DNA of 23,930 nt from Clostridiaceae bacterium (GCA_904501895.1 CAJGCX010000013.1:1-23930), one strand, 5' to 3'. Shown: positions 15,645 through 23,218, numbered from the stretch's first letter. Numbers and translations are program-made. Notes: a model not told the origin generated them from the letters alone.

Positions 15645-16169
15645 TTAAAAAAGTGTGTTTCCGTAGCTATCAATTCCAACCACAAGAGGAAAGTTGTTAA
15701 AAATGAGTTTTTTTACGGATTCGCAGCCCAAATCGTCAAAGGCTATAACCTGACAGCTTGTTATACATCTTGAAGCAAGTGCACCTGCACCGCCTGTTGC
15801 ACAGAAATATATCGCCTTATTTCTGACAATGGCATCAACAACATTCTGATTACGAGGGCCTTTACCTATCATACCACCGAGTCCTAAATCAAGTAAGGTA
15901 GGAGCAAATTTGTCCATTCTGCTTGATGTTGTTGGTCCACAGCTTCCGATTGCCATATTTTCAGGTGTGGGTGTTGGACCTGCGTAATAAACAAATGCAT
16001 TTTCAAGGTCAAAGGGTAATTTCTCACCTGATTCAAGCAGCTGCATTATTCTTTTATGGGCAGCATCACGTGCAGTATAAACCACACCCGAAAGAAAAAC
16101 CCTGTCACCTGCTTTAAGATTATCTATATTTGATATTACATCATTTGTGTCAAAATAATATTCAGACAT
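15645..16169 (-). CDS. Class I fumarate hydratase beta subunit (FumA/TtdB C-terminal type)
   Basis: A 174-residue beta chain of the two-subunit, oxygen-sensitive [4Fe-4S] fumarase/L-tartrate dehydratase family, which interconverts fumarate and malate. Motifs: LSGVVYTARDAAHKR (26-40), YAGPTP (62-67), IGSCGPTTSSRMD (74-86) and GGMIGKG (98-104). The Fe-S-bearing alpha subunit is normally encoded just upstream, but here the upstream gene is the DivIVA-like protein and no alpha subunit is in the window. The SD GAGG lies in the last codons of that gene, with only 2 bases between the genes, so translation is coupled. Fumarase versus tartrate dehydratase is undecidable without the partner. Confidence 0.9.
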   Translation of the reverse strand: MSEYYFDTNDVISNIDNLKAGDRVFLSGVVYTARDAAHKRIMQLLESGEKLPFDLENAFVYYAGPTPTPENMAIGSCGPTTSSRMDKFAPTLLDLGLGGMIGKGPRNQNVVDAIVRNKAIYFCATGGAGALASRCITSCQVIAFDDLGCESVKKLIFNNFPLVVGIDSYGNTLF

Positions 16170-16171
16170 TA

Positions 16172-16864
16172 TTATTCCTCATTTATTGTAACAGTGTATG
16201 TAACATCATCCTGAACTGTATCAACAGTGTCATAATCGAAATTATGTGCTTCAAGTTCTGAAAAATCAGTATGCAAATTCAAAAGATTTGATGCAGAAGA
16301 ATTGAGCTTTGAGCTGAGGGCATAAACGTCCTTATGAAGCTGTTCAATTGATGAATTAAACTTTCTTGAAATAACGTCAACATCCTTGAGAAGTGATTCA
16401 ATTTCAGCAGCCTCACGCTTAATATCCTGTGAAGCAAAAGCACCGATATCCTTTGCCTTACTTCTTGCATTTTCAACAAGGTCATCAGAATAACGACGAG
16501 CATCAATGTACGCAGCGCCAATCTGCTTTTCAGCACGCTTTAGCTTTTCACTCTTTTCATCAAACTCAACGCTTTTTTCACTTAACTGCTTGTTTTCAAG
16601 AAGTACTTCTTCAAGCTTTTTATTAAGCTCTTCGATTTCATTTTCCTTTTCTTGAAGCTTTTCGTTAACAACTGTTAATTCCTCAAGCTTTTCTTCAAGC
16701 TCTTCAATCTTGTTTTTAAGTTCAAGTGCCTCTTCACGCTTTGAATCAAGTGCTTCTTTTGTTTCAGCAGTTTCAGCCTGAAGTTCCTCAACAAGTGCTA
16801 ATACATCTGATTTTTTAAAGCCACCAAAAAGTGCTGTTTTCATAACTGTAAATTCTTTACTCAT
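16172..16864 (-). CDS. DivIVA-like coiled-coil protein
   Basis: A 230-residue protein dominated by long heptad-repeat coiled coils (about 25-125, Glu/Lys/Leu-rich) and a second helical region (about 130-200). The N-terminal TALFGGFKKSDVLALVEEL resembles the short membrane-targeting/lipid-binding start of DivIVA-type proteins, and RRYSDDLVENARSKAKDI is like the DivIVA/SepF-associated helical segment. The last 30 residues are acidic and unstructured. The start at 16864 is preferred: GAGG is about 10 bases upstream, whereas the ATG three codons earlier abuts the SD directly. It heads an operon with the fumarase subunit and pcrA. A role in cell division or polar scaffolding is inferred from weak similarity; it could simply be a generic coiled-coil scaffold. 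Confidence 0.72.
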   Translation of the reverse strand: MSKEFTVMKTALFGGFKKSDVLALVEELQAETAETKEALDSKREEALELKNKIEELEEKLEELTVVNEKLQEKENEIEELNKKLEEVLLENKQLSEKSVEFDEKSEKLKRAEKQIGAAYIDARRYSDDLVENARSKAKDIGAFASQDIKREAAEIESLLKDVDVISRKFNSSIEQLHKDVYALSSKLNSSASNLLNLHTDFSELEAHNFDYDTVDTVQDDVTYTVTINEE

Positions 16865-16897
16865 ATAAAACATCCTCTTGATATATGATTTTTATTT

Positions 16898-16926
16898 ATT
16901 TTAACAGAAAATTTGTCATAAAACAA
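16898..16926 (-). promoter_or_regulatory. Promoter of the DivIVA-like/fumarase-beta/pcrA operon
   Basis: The minus strand has TTGTTT (16921-16926), a 17-base spacer and TAAAAT (16898-16903) with an extended -10 TG. The -35 is modest and the -10 good. Confidence 0.6.
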
Positions 16927-16964
16927 CACTTATTGCAAATTTTATTGATTAAGTAAAAAAAGAA

Positions 16965-16993
16965 TAGACAAGGTCTTTATTATGTTGTAAAAT
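16965..16993 (+). promoter_or_regulatory. Promoter of the membrane-anchored alpha/beta hydrolase gene
   Basis: TAGACA (16965-16970), a 17-base spacer and TAAAAT (16988-16993), divergent from the DivIVA-operon promoter. Its position excludes the longer reading frame from 16992, which would start inside the -10. Confidence 0.68.
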
Positions 16994-17015
16994 GATTATA
17001 GGGAGGGATGTTTTT

Positions 17016-17990
17016 ATGAAAAAAACAACTAAAAACCTTTTGAAAACGGGTGCTATTGTCGGCACAACAGCAGGTGTCGCTTACATGGCAATCGGTTCAT
17101 TCATTTACTATTTCACCTTGACACGAAGTGGCCTCAACAGACCTTTTGTTGCTAAAATCGCAAGTGGAAAGCCTAAAGAACCTGATGAAGAGCGTATCCG
17201 TATTGATGCATTAAAAAAAGAAGGTATAAAATGGTTTGACGAAATCCCGAAAGAAGCCCTTGCAATCAAATCAACTAATTTTAATAAAATATTACACGCA
17301 AACTTACTTTTAGCTGAAAAAGAAAGCAATGTTTTTGTGCTTGTTATTCATGGATATACATCAAGCCCTCGGGGAATGGGCGTTTATGTAAAACATTATC
17401 ACGATTTAGGATATAATGTACTGACTCCTTCACTTAACGGTCACGCTGAAAGCGAATCACCGCTTATTACAATGGGTTGGAAGGACAGACTTGACGTTAT
17501 TGACTGGATTAACTTTATTGTTGAAAATTATCCTGATTGCAAAATCGTGCTTCACGGTGAGTCAATGGGTTCTGCAACTACTATGATGGCTACCGGTGAG
17601 GATTTACCTGACAACGTTAAGGTTGCTGTTGCTGACTGTGGTTTCACATCTGTCTGGGATATTTTTGACAACAAAATCAGAAACAATTTCAAATTACCGG
17701 CATTTCCATTCCTTGACAGTATGAACACTGTCAACCAGTTGTGCTCCGGCTTCAATTTCAAAAAGGCGTCATCAATTGAACAGTTGAAAAAGTCTAAAAC
17801 ACCTACAATTTTCATCCATGGTGACAAGGATACCTTTGTACCTTATGAAATGCTTGATAGAAATTATGAAGCCTGTGCAAGCGAAAAGGAAAAGGTTACA
17901 ATCGCAAATTCACCACATGCAAGAAACTCACTTACTGACCCTGAATTATACTGGAGCTCAGTTGAAAAATTCATTAACAGATACTTATAA
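17016..17990 (+). CDS. Membrane-anchored alpha/beta hydrolase (YqkD-like)
   Basis: A 324-residue serine hydrolase with an N-terminal membrane anchor (about 8-34), placing the catalytic domain probably outside the membrane. The fold is well marked: oxyanion segment VIHGYTSSPRGMG (110-122), nucleophile elbow HGESMG with Ser183, acid Asp272 in HGDKDTFVP, and base His301 in NSPHARN. Overall it resembles Bacillus YqkD and related serine aminopeptidase-S33-like hydrolases; the substrate (ester, peptide or lipid) is not predictable. The ATG at 17016 has GGAGGG (17002-17007) 8 bases upstream, and the promoter position supports it. It is a single-gene unit ended by a strong terminator. Confidence 0.9.
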   Translation: MKKTTKNLLKTGAIVGTTAGVAYMAIGSFIYYFTLTRSGLNRPFVAKIASGKPKEPDEERIRIDALKKEGIKWFDEIPKEALAIKSTNFNKILHANLLLAEKESNVFVLVIHGYTSSPRGMGVYVKHYHDLGYNVLTPSLNGHAESESPLITMGWKDRLDVIDWINFIVENYPDCKIVLHGESMGSATTMMATGEDLPDNVKVAVADCGFTSVWDIFDNKIRNNFKLPAFPFLDSMNTVNQLCSGFNFKKASSIEQLKKSKTPTIFIHGDKDTFVPYEMLDRNYEACASEKEKVTIANSPHARNSLTDPELYWSSVEKFINRYL

Positions 17991-17996
17991 ATACAT

Positions 17997-18025
17997 AAAC
18001 TGCCTTGAACACCACAAGGCAGTTT
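17997..18025 (+). terminator. Rho-independent terminator of the alpha/beta hydrolase gene
   Basis: Perfect 11-bp arms AAACTGCCTTG (17997-18007) and CAAGGCAGTTT (18015-18025) with a 7-base loop, ending in a T5 run. It starts 6 bases after the stop. Confidence 0.9.
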
Positions 18026-18027
18026 TT

Positions 18028-18224
18028 ATTGTTTGAATTATAATTTATCAGAGGCACCTCGTCTGTCCGTTGTAATTGTATGTAGAATTGCGAACATTGT
18101 AAGTTTCCTGATAATCTCCAATTTATAACCATAGCTTATTTTAGGAGCGACCATACCCTATTTTCATATCTAAAAATAATATAAAAATAATAATAAAAAT
18201 AATATATATAATTGATTCAAAAAA
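18028..18224. other. Gene-free spacer with a 7-bp inverted repeat and an AT-rich tract
   Basis: No credible reading frame on either strand. TTATCAG (18045-18051) and CTGATAA (18108-18114) bracket a 70-base segment without further obvious pairing. From about 18165 to 18215 the sequence is almost pure A/T with repeated AATAAT and TATA. It separates two convergent terminators. I see no promoter or RNA gene. Confidence 0.5.
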
Positions 18225-18254
18225 AAGGAGACACTTCGTAAGAAGCATCTCCTT
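18225..18254 (-). terminator. Rho-independent terminator of the enoate-reductase-type gene
   Basis: On the minus strand AAGGAGATGCTTC pairs with GAAGTGTCTCCTT (13 bp with two G-U pairs) around TTAC, followed by a run of eight T. The 13-base gap from the stop codon is typical. Confidence 0.9.
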
Positions 18255-18266
18255 ATATTTATTGAA

Positions 18267-20330
18267 TTATAACTTCATTGCAACGTCCCAAGCGCCCCAG
18301 ATAACTGTACGAAGATTACCAACCTTCTGTGCGTCACCGATAACATGAACGTGCTTTGATTTTTCGAACAATGGAGCAGGCTTGTAACCAACTGAAAGAA
18401 CAACGCTGTCAGCAGGAACAGTTACTGTCTTGCCATCCTTTGTCTGAATTGAAACACTTGAATCTGTGATTTCTGTTGTTCTGCTTTCAAGATAAACAGG
18501 AACATTATTTGCCTTGAAGAAATCACGAAGATAGCTTGTGTTTGCAAGAGCAACACCAGGAGTTGTAATAAGGTCATCCTGCATTTCAACGATTACAGGC
18601 TTCTTACCCTGAAGGTAAAGCTCATAAGCGATTTCACAGCCTGTAAGACCACCACCAACAACTACAACATTGTCACCAACAGTCTTGTTGCCTAAAAGGA
18701 AGTCAATTGCTTCAATAGCATTTTCAGCACCCTTAACAGGAATCTTATTTGCAACTGAACCTGTTGCAACGATTACCTCGTCAGCATTAAGAGAAGCAAT
18801 ATCCTTAACCTCTGTATTCATATGGATTGTAATTGAATCGTAAAGCTTGATTTCACGATTGTACCATGCAATAAGGTCACGGTCCTTTTCCTTATATGAT
18901 GGAGCAGCTGCAGCGATAAACACACCACCGAGTACGTCGCTCTTTTCATAAAGGTCAACCTTATGACCACGCTGTGCACAAACCATAGCAGCTTCCATAC
19001 CACCGATACCGCCACCGATAACAGCAATCTTCTTGCTCTTCTTAGCAGGCTTGATGTTATATTTCTTTGACTGCATTGTCTTAGGGTTAAGAGCACAACG
19101 AGAAAGTCCCATTGTATCAGTAAGGTCCTGAGTATTAGCGTGACCCTTTGATGTTGAGAAGTTAAAGCAACCTGCGTGACAGCAGATACAAGGCTTGATT
19201 TCTTCTACTCTGTCTTCAATAATCTTTGTAATCCATTCAGGGTCTGTAAGGAACTGACGAGCAACACCAACACCGTCGATTTTGCCTTCTGAAATTGCCT
19301 TAGCACCAGCATCAGGTTCCATTCTACCTGCACAAACAACAGGAATATCAACGAACTTCTTAATGTGAGCAACATCCTCAAGGTTACAGTTCTGTGGCAT
19401 ATACATTGGTGGATGTGCCCAGTACCAAGAGTCGTATGTACCGTTATCAGCATTGAGCATATCGTAGCCTGCATCCTGAAGATACTTTGCAGCCTTTTCT
19501 GACTCTTCCATATTACGGCCAACCTCTGTGTATTCTTCACCAGGCATTGCACCCTCGCAGAAGCCCTTCATCTTTGACTCAACTGAATAACGGAGAGAAA
19601 CAGGATAATCGTCACCACAAGCACCCTTGATTGCCTTAACAACCTCAACTGCAAAACGATATCTGTTTTCAAAGCTTCCGCCGTATTCGTCAGTACGCTT
19701 ATTGAAGAATTCAATAGCAAACTGGTCAAGAAGATAACCTTCGTGAACAGCGTGAACTTCAACACCGTCAACACCTGCATCACGACAGAGCTTTGCTGTC
19801 TTTGCAAATGCTTCGATAATCTCGTGAATCTGTTCCTTTGTCATTTCAGGACAGATAATATCAGGAGCCCAACGAGCAGGCTGTGGGCTTGGACAAGCCA
19901 ACTCATGAGATGTATCAAGAATAGGCTTAACAAGAGCACGAGTAAATTTATTTCTGTGGAGAGGTGCTACAAGCTCTGTAATAGCCCAGCTTCTACCCAT
20001 ACCGGCTGTAAGCTGAACAAATAACTTTGCACCTGTCTTATGGATTTCGTCCATAAACTCCTTAAGTTCTTCGAACATTTTAGGATTCTGCCAAAGCCAT
20101 TTTCCCCAGAAGGTATCACGAAGTGGTGCAATACCAGGAATGATAAGACCAACGTTATTGTTAGCTCTTTCAAGAAAAAGCTTTGCTGCTTCCTTATCAA
20201 AATGGCAACCGCCAAGCTCAAACCAACCGAAAAGAGATGTACCACCCATTGGGCACATAACTATTCTGTTTTTGATTTCAACATTACCAATTTTCCAAGG
20301 AGTAAATAATGATTCATACTGTGGATTCAT
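18267..20330 (-). CDS. 2-Enoate reductase-type flavin/Fe-S oxidoreductase (BaiCD/FldZ/FadH-like)
   Basis: A 687-residue NAD(P)H-dependent ene-reductase of the old-yellow-enzyme/2,4-dienoyl-CoA reductase family. An N-terminal FMN TIM barrel (about 1-370) carries VHAVHEGYLLDQF (192-204), NKRTDEYGGSFENR (210-223) and DNGTYDSWYWAHPP (295-308). Four cysteines, 381, 384, 388 and 412, fit the [4Fe-4S] site, though the last gap (23 residues) is longer than the usual 11-12. A Rossmann FAD/NAD module follows, with GGGIGG (439-444) and VVGGGLTG (557-564). The family reduces activated C=C bonds in enoates, bile-acid intermediates or aryl acrylates; the substrate here is unknown. I start at MNPQYESL: AAGGA is about 11 bases upstream, and a 21-codon longer frame begins in the promoter leader. 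Strong own promoter; monocistronic. Confidence 0.9.
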   Translation of the reverse strand: MNPQYESLFTPWKIGNVEIKNRIVMCPMGGTSLFGWFELGGCHFDKEAAKLFLERANNNVGLIIPGIAPLRDTFWGKWLWQNPKMFEELKEFMDEIHKTGAKLFVQLTAGMGRSWAITELVAPLHRNKFTRALVKPILDTSHELACPSPQPARWAPDIICPEMTKEQIHEIIEAFAKTAKLCRDAGVDGVEVHAVHEGYLLDQFAIEFFNKRTDEYGGSFENRYRFAVEVVKAIKGACGDDYPVSLRYSVESKMKGFCEGAMPGEEYTEVGRNMEESEKAAKYLQDAGYDMLNADNGTYDSWYWAHPPMYMPQNCNLEDVAHIKKFVDIPVVCAGRMEPDAGAKAISEGKIDGVGVARQFLTDPEWITKIIEDRVEEIKPCICCHAGCFNFSTSKGHANTQDLTDTMGLSRCALNPKTMQSKKYNIKPAKKSKKIAVIGGGIGGMEAAMVCAQRGHKVDLYEKSDVLGGVFIAAAAPSYKEKDRDLIAWYNREIKLYDSITIHMNTEVKDIASLNADEVIVATGSVANKIPVKGAENAIEAIDFLLGNKTVGDNVVVVGGGLTGCEIAYELYLQGKKPVIVEMQDDLITTPGVALANTSYLRDFFKANNVPVYLESRTTEITDSSVSIQTKDGKTVTVPADSVVLSVGYKPAPLFEKSKHVHVIGDAQKVGNLRTVIWGAWDVAMKL

Positions 20331-20352
20331 ACAAACACATCCTTCTCTATTT

Positions 20353-20428
20353 TTGAGCATAATCTCAATAATATAAGTATATAAAAATATCAAATTTATG
20401 TCAAGGAATTTTGTTAAGAAAATAACAA
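20353..20428 (-). promoter_or_regulatory. Promoter of the enoate-reductase-type gene with two flanking dyads
   Basis: The minus strand has TTGACA (20399-20404), a 17-base spacer and TATACT (20376-20381). Just upstream lies TTGTTA-N6-TAACAA (20411-20428), whose arms extend almost to GAATTTTGTTA/TAACAAATTC. Downstream, around the expected start of transcription, is TTGAG-N6-CTCAA (20353-20368). The promoter is clear; the dyads as regulator sites are inferred. Confidence 0.72.
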
Positions 20429-20451
20429 ATTCATCATATTACATAAAAAAA

Positions 20452-20474
20452 ATGGGCAGTTCAAAACCGCCCAT
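20452..20474 (-). terminator. Rho-independent terminator of the lipoprotein gene
   Basis: On the minus strand ATGGGCGGTT pairs with AACTGCCCAT (10 bp, one G-U) around TTG, followed by a run of eight T. Confidence 0.88.
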
Positions 20475-20488
20475 ATAATTTTGTATTT

Positions 20489-21379
20489 TTAAAATCCGCC
20501 ACCGACAACGATTACGTATTCGATTTCAGCGTCCGCCTTGTTAATCATAATACCGCTGACCTCAAGGTGTCTGATATAAATGTCAGAAACATATCTCCAT
20601 GTGCCTTTTTCGATAATACCCTTGTCATTGATTCTTACCTTAACGGTTGGCTCAGTATAATGCACCTTAATATCTGCTTCCTTGTACTTAATGTCAAAGT
20701 CAGGGAATTGCTCAACAGCATCAGCAACATTGCCTAAAACATTGATAGCGTGACCAACAGTACCCTCCTGTGCATCACCGTAAAGACCGTCAGTCTGTTC
20801 AACCATTGTCAATTCGATAACTGTATATTTACCCTGCTTATATGCCTTTGCACTCTTTACATCTGATGGTACAAGCTTTGTAAAGCCACCTGTAAGTCCG
20901 TTGTATGATGTTGTATTATTCTTAAGCGCAGTATCAATAACAGGCTTAATCATATTAAGGAAAAAGTTAAGTGCGCCGTCACCGTCATTAACAACAAGCT
21001 TATTAAGCACCATTGTCTGTGATGATTTTGCAGTCGGATGACTCTTTACTGCAGCCTGCTTGTAGAAAGCAACGATTTCATCCTTTGACCATTCTGCAGG
21101 GTCATCAGAAAGAGGCTTTGAAGTAACTGTTTCTGTTTCTTCCTCTTTTTCTGTGTTTTTATCTGTTGAAGGCTCTTCAGCATCACCTGTTGTTGATTCC
21201 TCATTTGAAGCATCCTCATCAGTTGAAACCTCAGGCTCAACGTCATCTGAATTCGCAGCCTGGTCATCAGTCTGAACTTCTGGATTAGTTTCTGTCGGGT
21301 CAATATTCTCATCGTTTTTGCAAGCAACAAATGCGAACATCATTGATAATACTAAAAGAATTGCAACTATCTTTTTCAT
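20489..21379 (-). CDS. Putative lipoprotein with a long acidic linker
   Basis: A 296-residue exported protein that I do not recognise beyond its architecture. A lipoprotein signal peptide ends in AFVAC with Cys20; Phe at -3 is a slightly loose lipobox. Residues 21-90 are a low-complexity Glu/Asp/Thr/Ser linker, apparently a spacer through the cell wall. The rest (about 93-296) looks globular, starting DPAEWSKDEIVAFYKQAA and ending in a beta-rich region with repeated Ile/Val/Tyr strands. It likely displays a small domain on the outer face of the membrane. The SD AGGAGG is 8 bases from the ATG. It has its own promoter directly after the stop of the upstream ceramidase-like gene and a strong terminator. 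Function unknown. Confidence 0.82.
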   Translation of the reverse strand: MKKIVAILLVLSMMFAFVACKNDENIDPTETNPEVQTDDQAANSDDVEPEVSTDEDASNEESTTGDAEEPSTDKNTEKEEETETVTSKPLSDDPAEWSKDEIVAFYKQAAVKSHPTAKSSQTMVLNKLVVNDGDGALNFFLNMIKPVIDTALKNNTTSYNGLTGGFTKLVPSDVKSAKAYKQGKYTVIELTMVEQTDGLYGDAQEGTVGHAINVLGNVADAVEQFPDFDIKYKEADIKVHYTEPTVKVRINDKGIIEKGTWRYVSDIYIRHLEVSGIMINKADAEIEYVIVVGGGF

Positions 21380-21421
21380 AACACAAACCTCCTGGGAAAT
21401 CTGAGTATATTTTATGTGCTC

Positions 21422-21450
21422 ATACTACAACTTTTTCCACTAATTGTCAA
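21422..21450 (-). promoter_or_regulatory. Sigma-A promoter of the lipoprotein gene
   Basis: The minus strand has TTGACA (21445-21450), a 17-base spacer and TAGTAT (21422-21427). The -35 begins 4 bases after the stop codon of the ceramidase-like gene, and there is no terminator between, so readthrough from that gene is also possible. Confidence 0.75.
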
Positions 21451-21454
21451 CAGT

Positions 21455-23053
21455 TTACTTTACAGAAGCTAAAAGTTCCTCAAAGCCTGTTACAAAAACT
21501 GCACCTGCACTTCTGCTAACAATATTTACCTCTTCATTTTCACCGATAAGTGAGTGATACTCATTATCACGAAGAACATATCCTGCCTGGTCATTACAAA
21601 GACCATAAACCATTATGTATTTTGCATCTGTAAAATCCTTTACAGGAGCGTAATCCCAGCTTTCACCCTTCCATGCTGCTTCACCTGATTCAGGACCACC
21701 GAAGATAAGCATTGGGTCAAATTCACCAGGACACATAAAGATTCCAACCTTGTTACCAAGCTCCATATATCCGATTTCAGTAATCATAACGTACTTGAAG
21801 CCATCTTTTACAATTACAGCATTGAGAATATCCTCACGAGCAGCAAGAGTTAAAATTCCGTTGTCAACATCAAGATAAACTTCCTTGTGTGCCACGTTGA
21901 GAACAGGCTGAAGCTTAATGTCATTCTTAATTTTCATAACCTTATCAGCAAGAGCATAGCCATAAGCCTCGATATTCTCAATATCAGTTGCATCGTCCTT
22001 ATTAGTAAGGTCTTTTTCCTGTCTTATTGCAAGCTCAGCACCGATAACATAAACCACGTTAGCCTTTGCTTTTTCGTTAATTGCCTTTTCAATGTAGTAT
22101 GGATAGTCAGCAGTTAATTCATCAGGACCTGCGCCCATACCTGTACAGTGCATTGAGCCCTGTAAAATCCAAGTTTCACGACCACCGTCATCAGGTACAA
22201 AACGAAGTCTGTGAAGATTTTCGTCAAATGACCAAGGGTCACGTGCATCACGCATATATTCCTTTACATTTGTGTAGCCGTAGTAAAGGTCACCTGATTC
22301 CATATTTTCAATAGCACTTACGACACAATCAGTTGTTTTATCAAAAAGGTTATCCATAAACTGCTGATTCTTTAAAACCTTGTACTTATCAAGAAGACCA
22401 CCAAGGGCAGCGTTGCTTGTATTAATAACAAGTCCTGCTAAAAGAGGAATATTCATACCGAGAGTGTCGATACAAGAATGCTGATGAAGTGCAGATACAT
22501 CAAGGCTTACGATGTTATAGCCCTCTGACTTAACAGCTTCTGCAACTCTTGCACGGATTGTCTGAACATCACCACGAGAAATACCGAAGCCGTCAATAAC
22601 AGCCTGAACAGCAATTCCGCTTACACCGTCACTGATAGCATAAACCCTTACTCTCTGGTCATCGTTGATTTTCTGTGGCACTCTGCCCTCAAAAACCTCA
22701 AGTGAGCCTGCAAGGAAATATTCACCGTTCATTATGTCAAGGCCTTCAAGAAGTGAAGCACCAGCATAGCCCAATGACCACTCTGAATCTGCAGTTACCT
22801 TTTTGTCAAACTCTGACTCACCCTTATAAAAATTCTCTGACTCATATTCGTCAATTTTGTCCCAGTCACCGTCATAACCCGGCCAGAAAACATTGAGAAC
22901 TGTGAGAATTCTGTGAATAAGAGTATCAACGCTCATATAAAACAGATTTTCAATATTTGCACTTTCAATCTGCACACACGCTGCAGCAGGAAATCCCACA
23001 ACTGAAAATGCAAGAACAATTGATATAATTACAGCCATTATTTTTTTACCCAT
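21455..23053 (-). CDS. Secreted neutral/alkaline ceramidase-like hydrolase
   Basis: A 532-residue exported enzyme resembling the neutral (non-lysosomal) ceramidase family, zinc amidases that split N-acyl-sphingosines. The signal peptide spans about 1-25 (GFPAAA at the end). The four zinc-ligand positions known for the Pseudomonas enzyme appear to be present in order: His192 in ALHQHS (SHTHSG-like), His302 in SMHCTG followed by ADYPYY, Glu444 in CPGEFDP, and Tyr492 in NDQAGY. The family-like N-terminal sequence about 137-170 (VYAISDGVSGIA then GISRGDVQTIRARVAEAV) supports the assignment. The second glycine of the usual HTHSGP is replaced (HSCID), so activity may differ. Its SD AAAGGGG is about 8 bases from the ATG. 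Ceramidase activity is an inference; amide hydrolysis of another lipid is possible. Confidence 0.75.
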   Translation of the reverse strand: MGKKIMAVIISIVLAFSVVGFPAAACVQIESANIENLFYMSVDTLIHRILTVLNVFWPGYDGDWDKIDEYESENFYKGESEFDKKVTADSEWSLGYAGASLLEGLDIMNGEYFLAGSLEVFEGRVPQKINDDQRVRVYAISDGVSGIAVQAVIDGFGISRGDVQTIRARVAEAVKSEGYNIVSLDVSALHQHSCIDTLGMNIPLLAGLVINTSNAALGGLLDKYKVLKNQQFMDNLFDKTTDCVVSAIENMESGDLYYGYTNVKEYMRDARDPWSFDENLHRLRFVPDDGGRETWILQGSMHCTGMGAGPDELTADYPYYIEKAINEKAKANVVYVIGAELAIRQEKDLTNKDDATDIENIEAYGYALADKVMKIKNDIKLQPVLNVAHKEVYLDVDNGILTLAAREDILNAVIVKDGFKYVMITEIGYMELGNKVGIFMCPGEFDPMLIFGGPESGEAAWKGESWDYAPVKDFTDAKYIMVYGLCNDQAGYVLRDNEYHSLIGENEEVNIVSRSAGAVFVTGFEELLASVK

Positions 23054-23085
23054 AAGTCATTCCCCTTTGGCTTTTCTTTCCCCTA

Positions 23086-23114
23086 ATTATACAACCTTTT
23101 TTATAAGACTTCAA
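23086..23114 (-). promoter_or_regulatory. Sigma-A promoter of the ceramidase-like gene
   Basis: The minus strand has TTGAAG (23109-23114), a 17-base spacer and a perfect TATAAT (23086-23091), about 33 bases before the ATG. A TGACAAAT half-site (23133-23140), matching half of the palindromes at 23172-23218, lies 18 bases beyond the -35. Confidence 0.78.
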
Positions 23115-23171
23115 TATATTAAAGAAAAAAACTGACAAATTTGCAAAAGTGTAAAACTTGCCTCAATTTCC

Positions 23172-23218
23172 TTGACAAATGTCAAACTATGCTATAAAAT
23201 CTCTTTGACAACTGTCAA
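23172..23218 (+). promoter_or_regulatory. Promoter with two TTGACA-NN-TGTCAA palindromes
   Basis: Two 14-bp palindromes with identical 6-base arms lie at 23172-23185 (centre AA) and 23205-23218 (centre AC), 33 bp apart. The first supplies the -35 (TTGACA, 23172-23177) of a plus-strand promoter whose -10 is TAAAAT (23195-23200, 17-base spacer). The second covers the expected transcription start. This is a classic double-operator layout for repression of the AMP-binding gene. The regulator is not in the window. Confidence 0.75.

Noticed and set aside
16992..17015. Longer N-terminus for the alpha/beta hydrolase (start at 16992)
   Set aside because: The codon lies inside the -10 hexamer, and the GGAGGG site fits the ATG at 17016.
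18045..18114. Possible short mobile element bounded by TTATCAG/CTGATAA
   Set aside because: The arms are only 7 bp in AT-rich DNA and there is no internal pairing or target duplication.
18267..20330. Bile-acid 7-dehydroxylation (bai) operon
   Set aside because: Only the ene-reductase type is present; no other bai gene is adjacent, and the family has many substrates.
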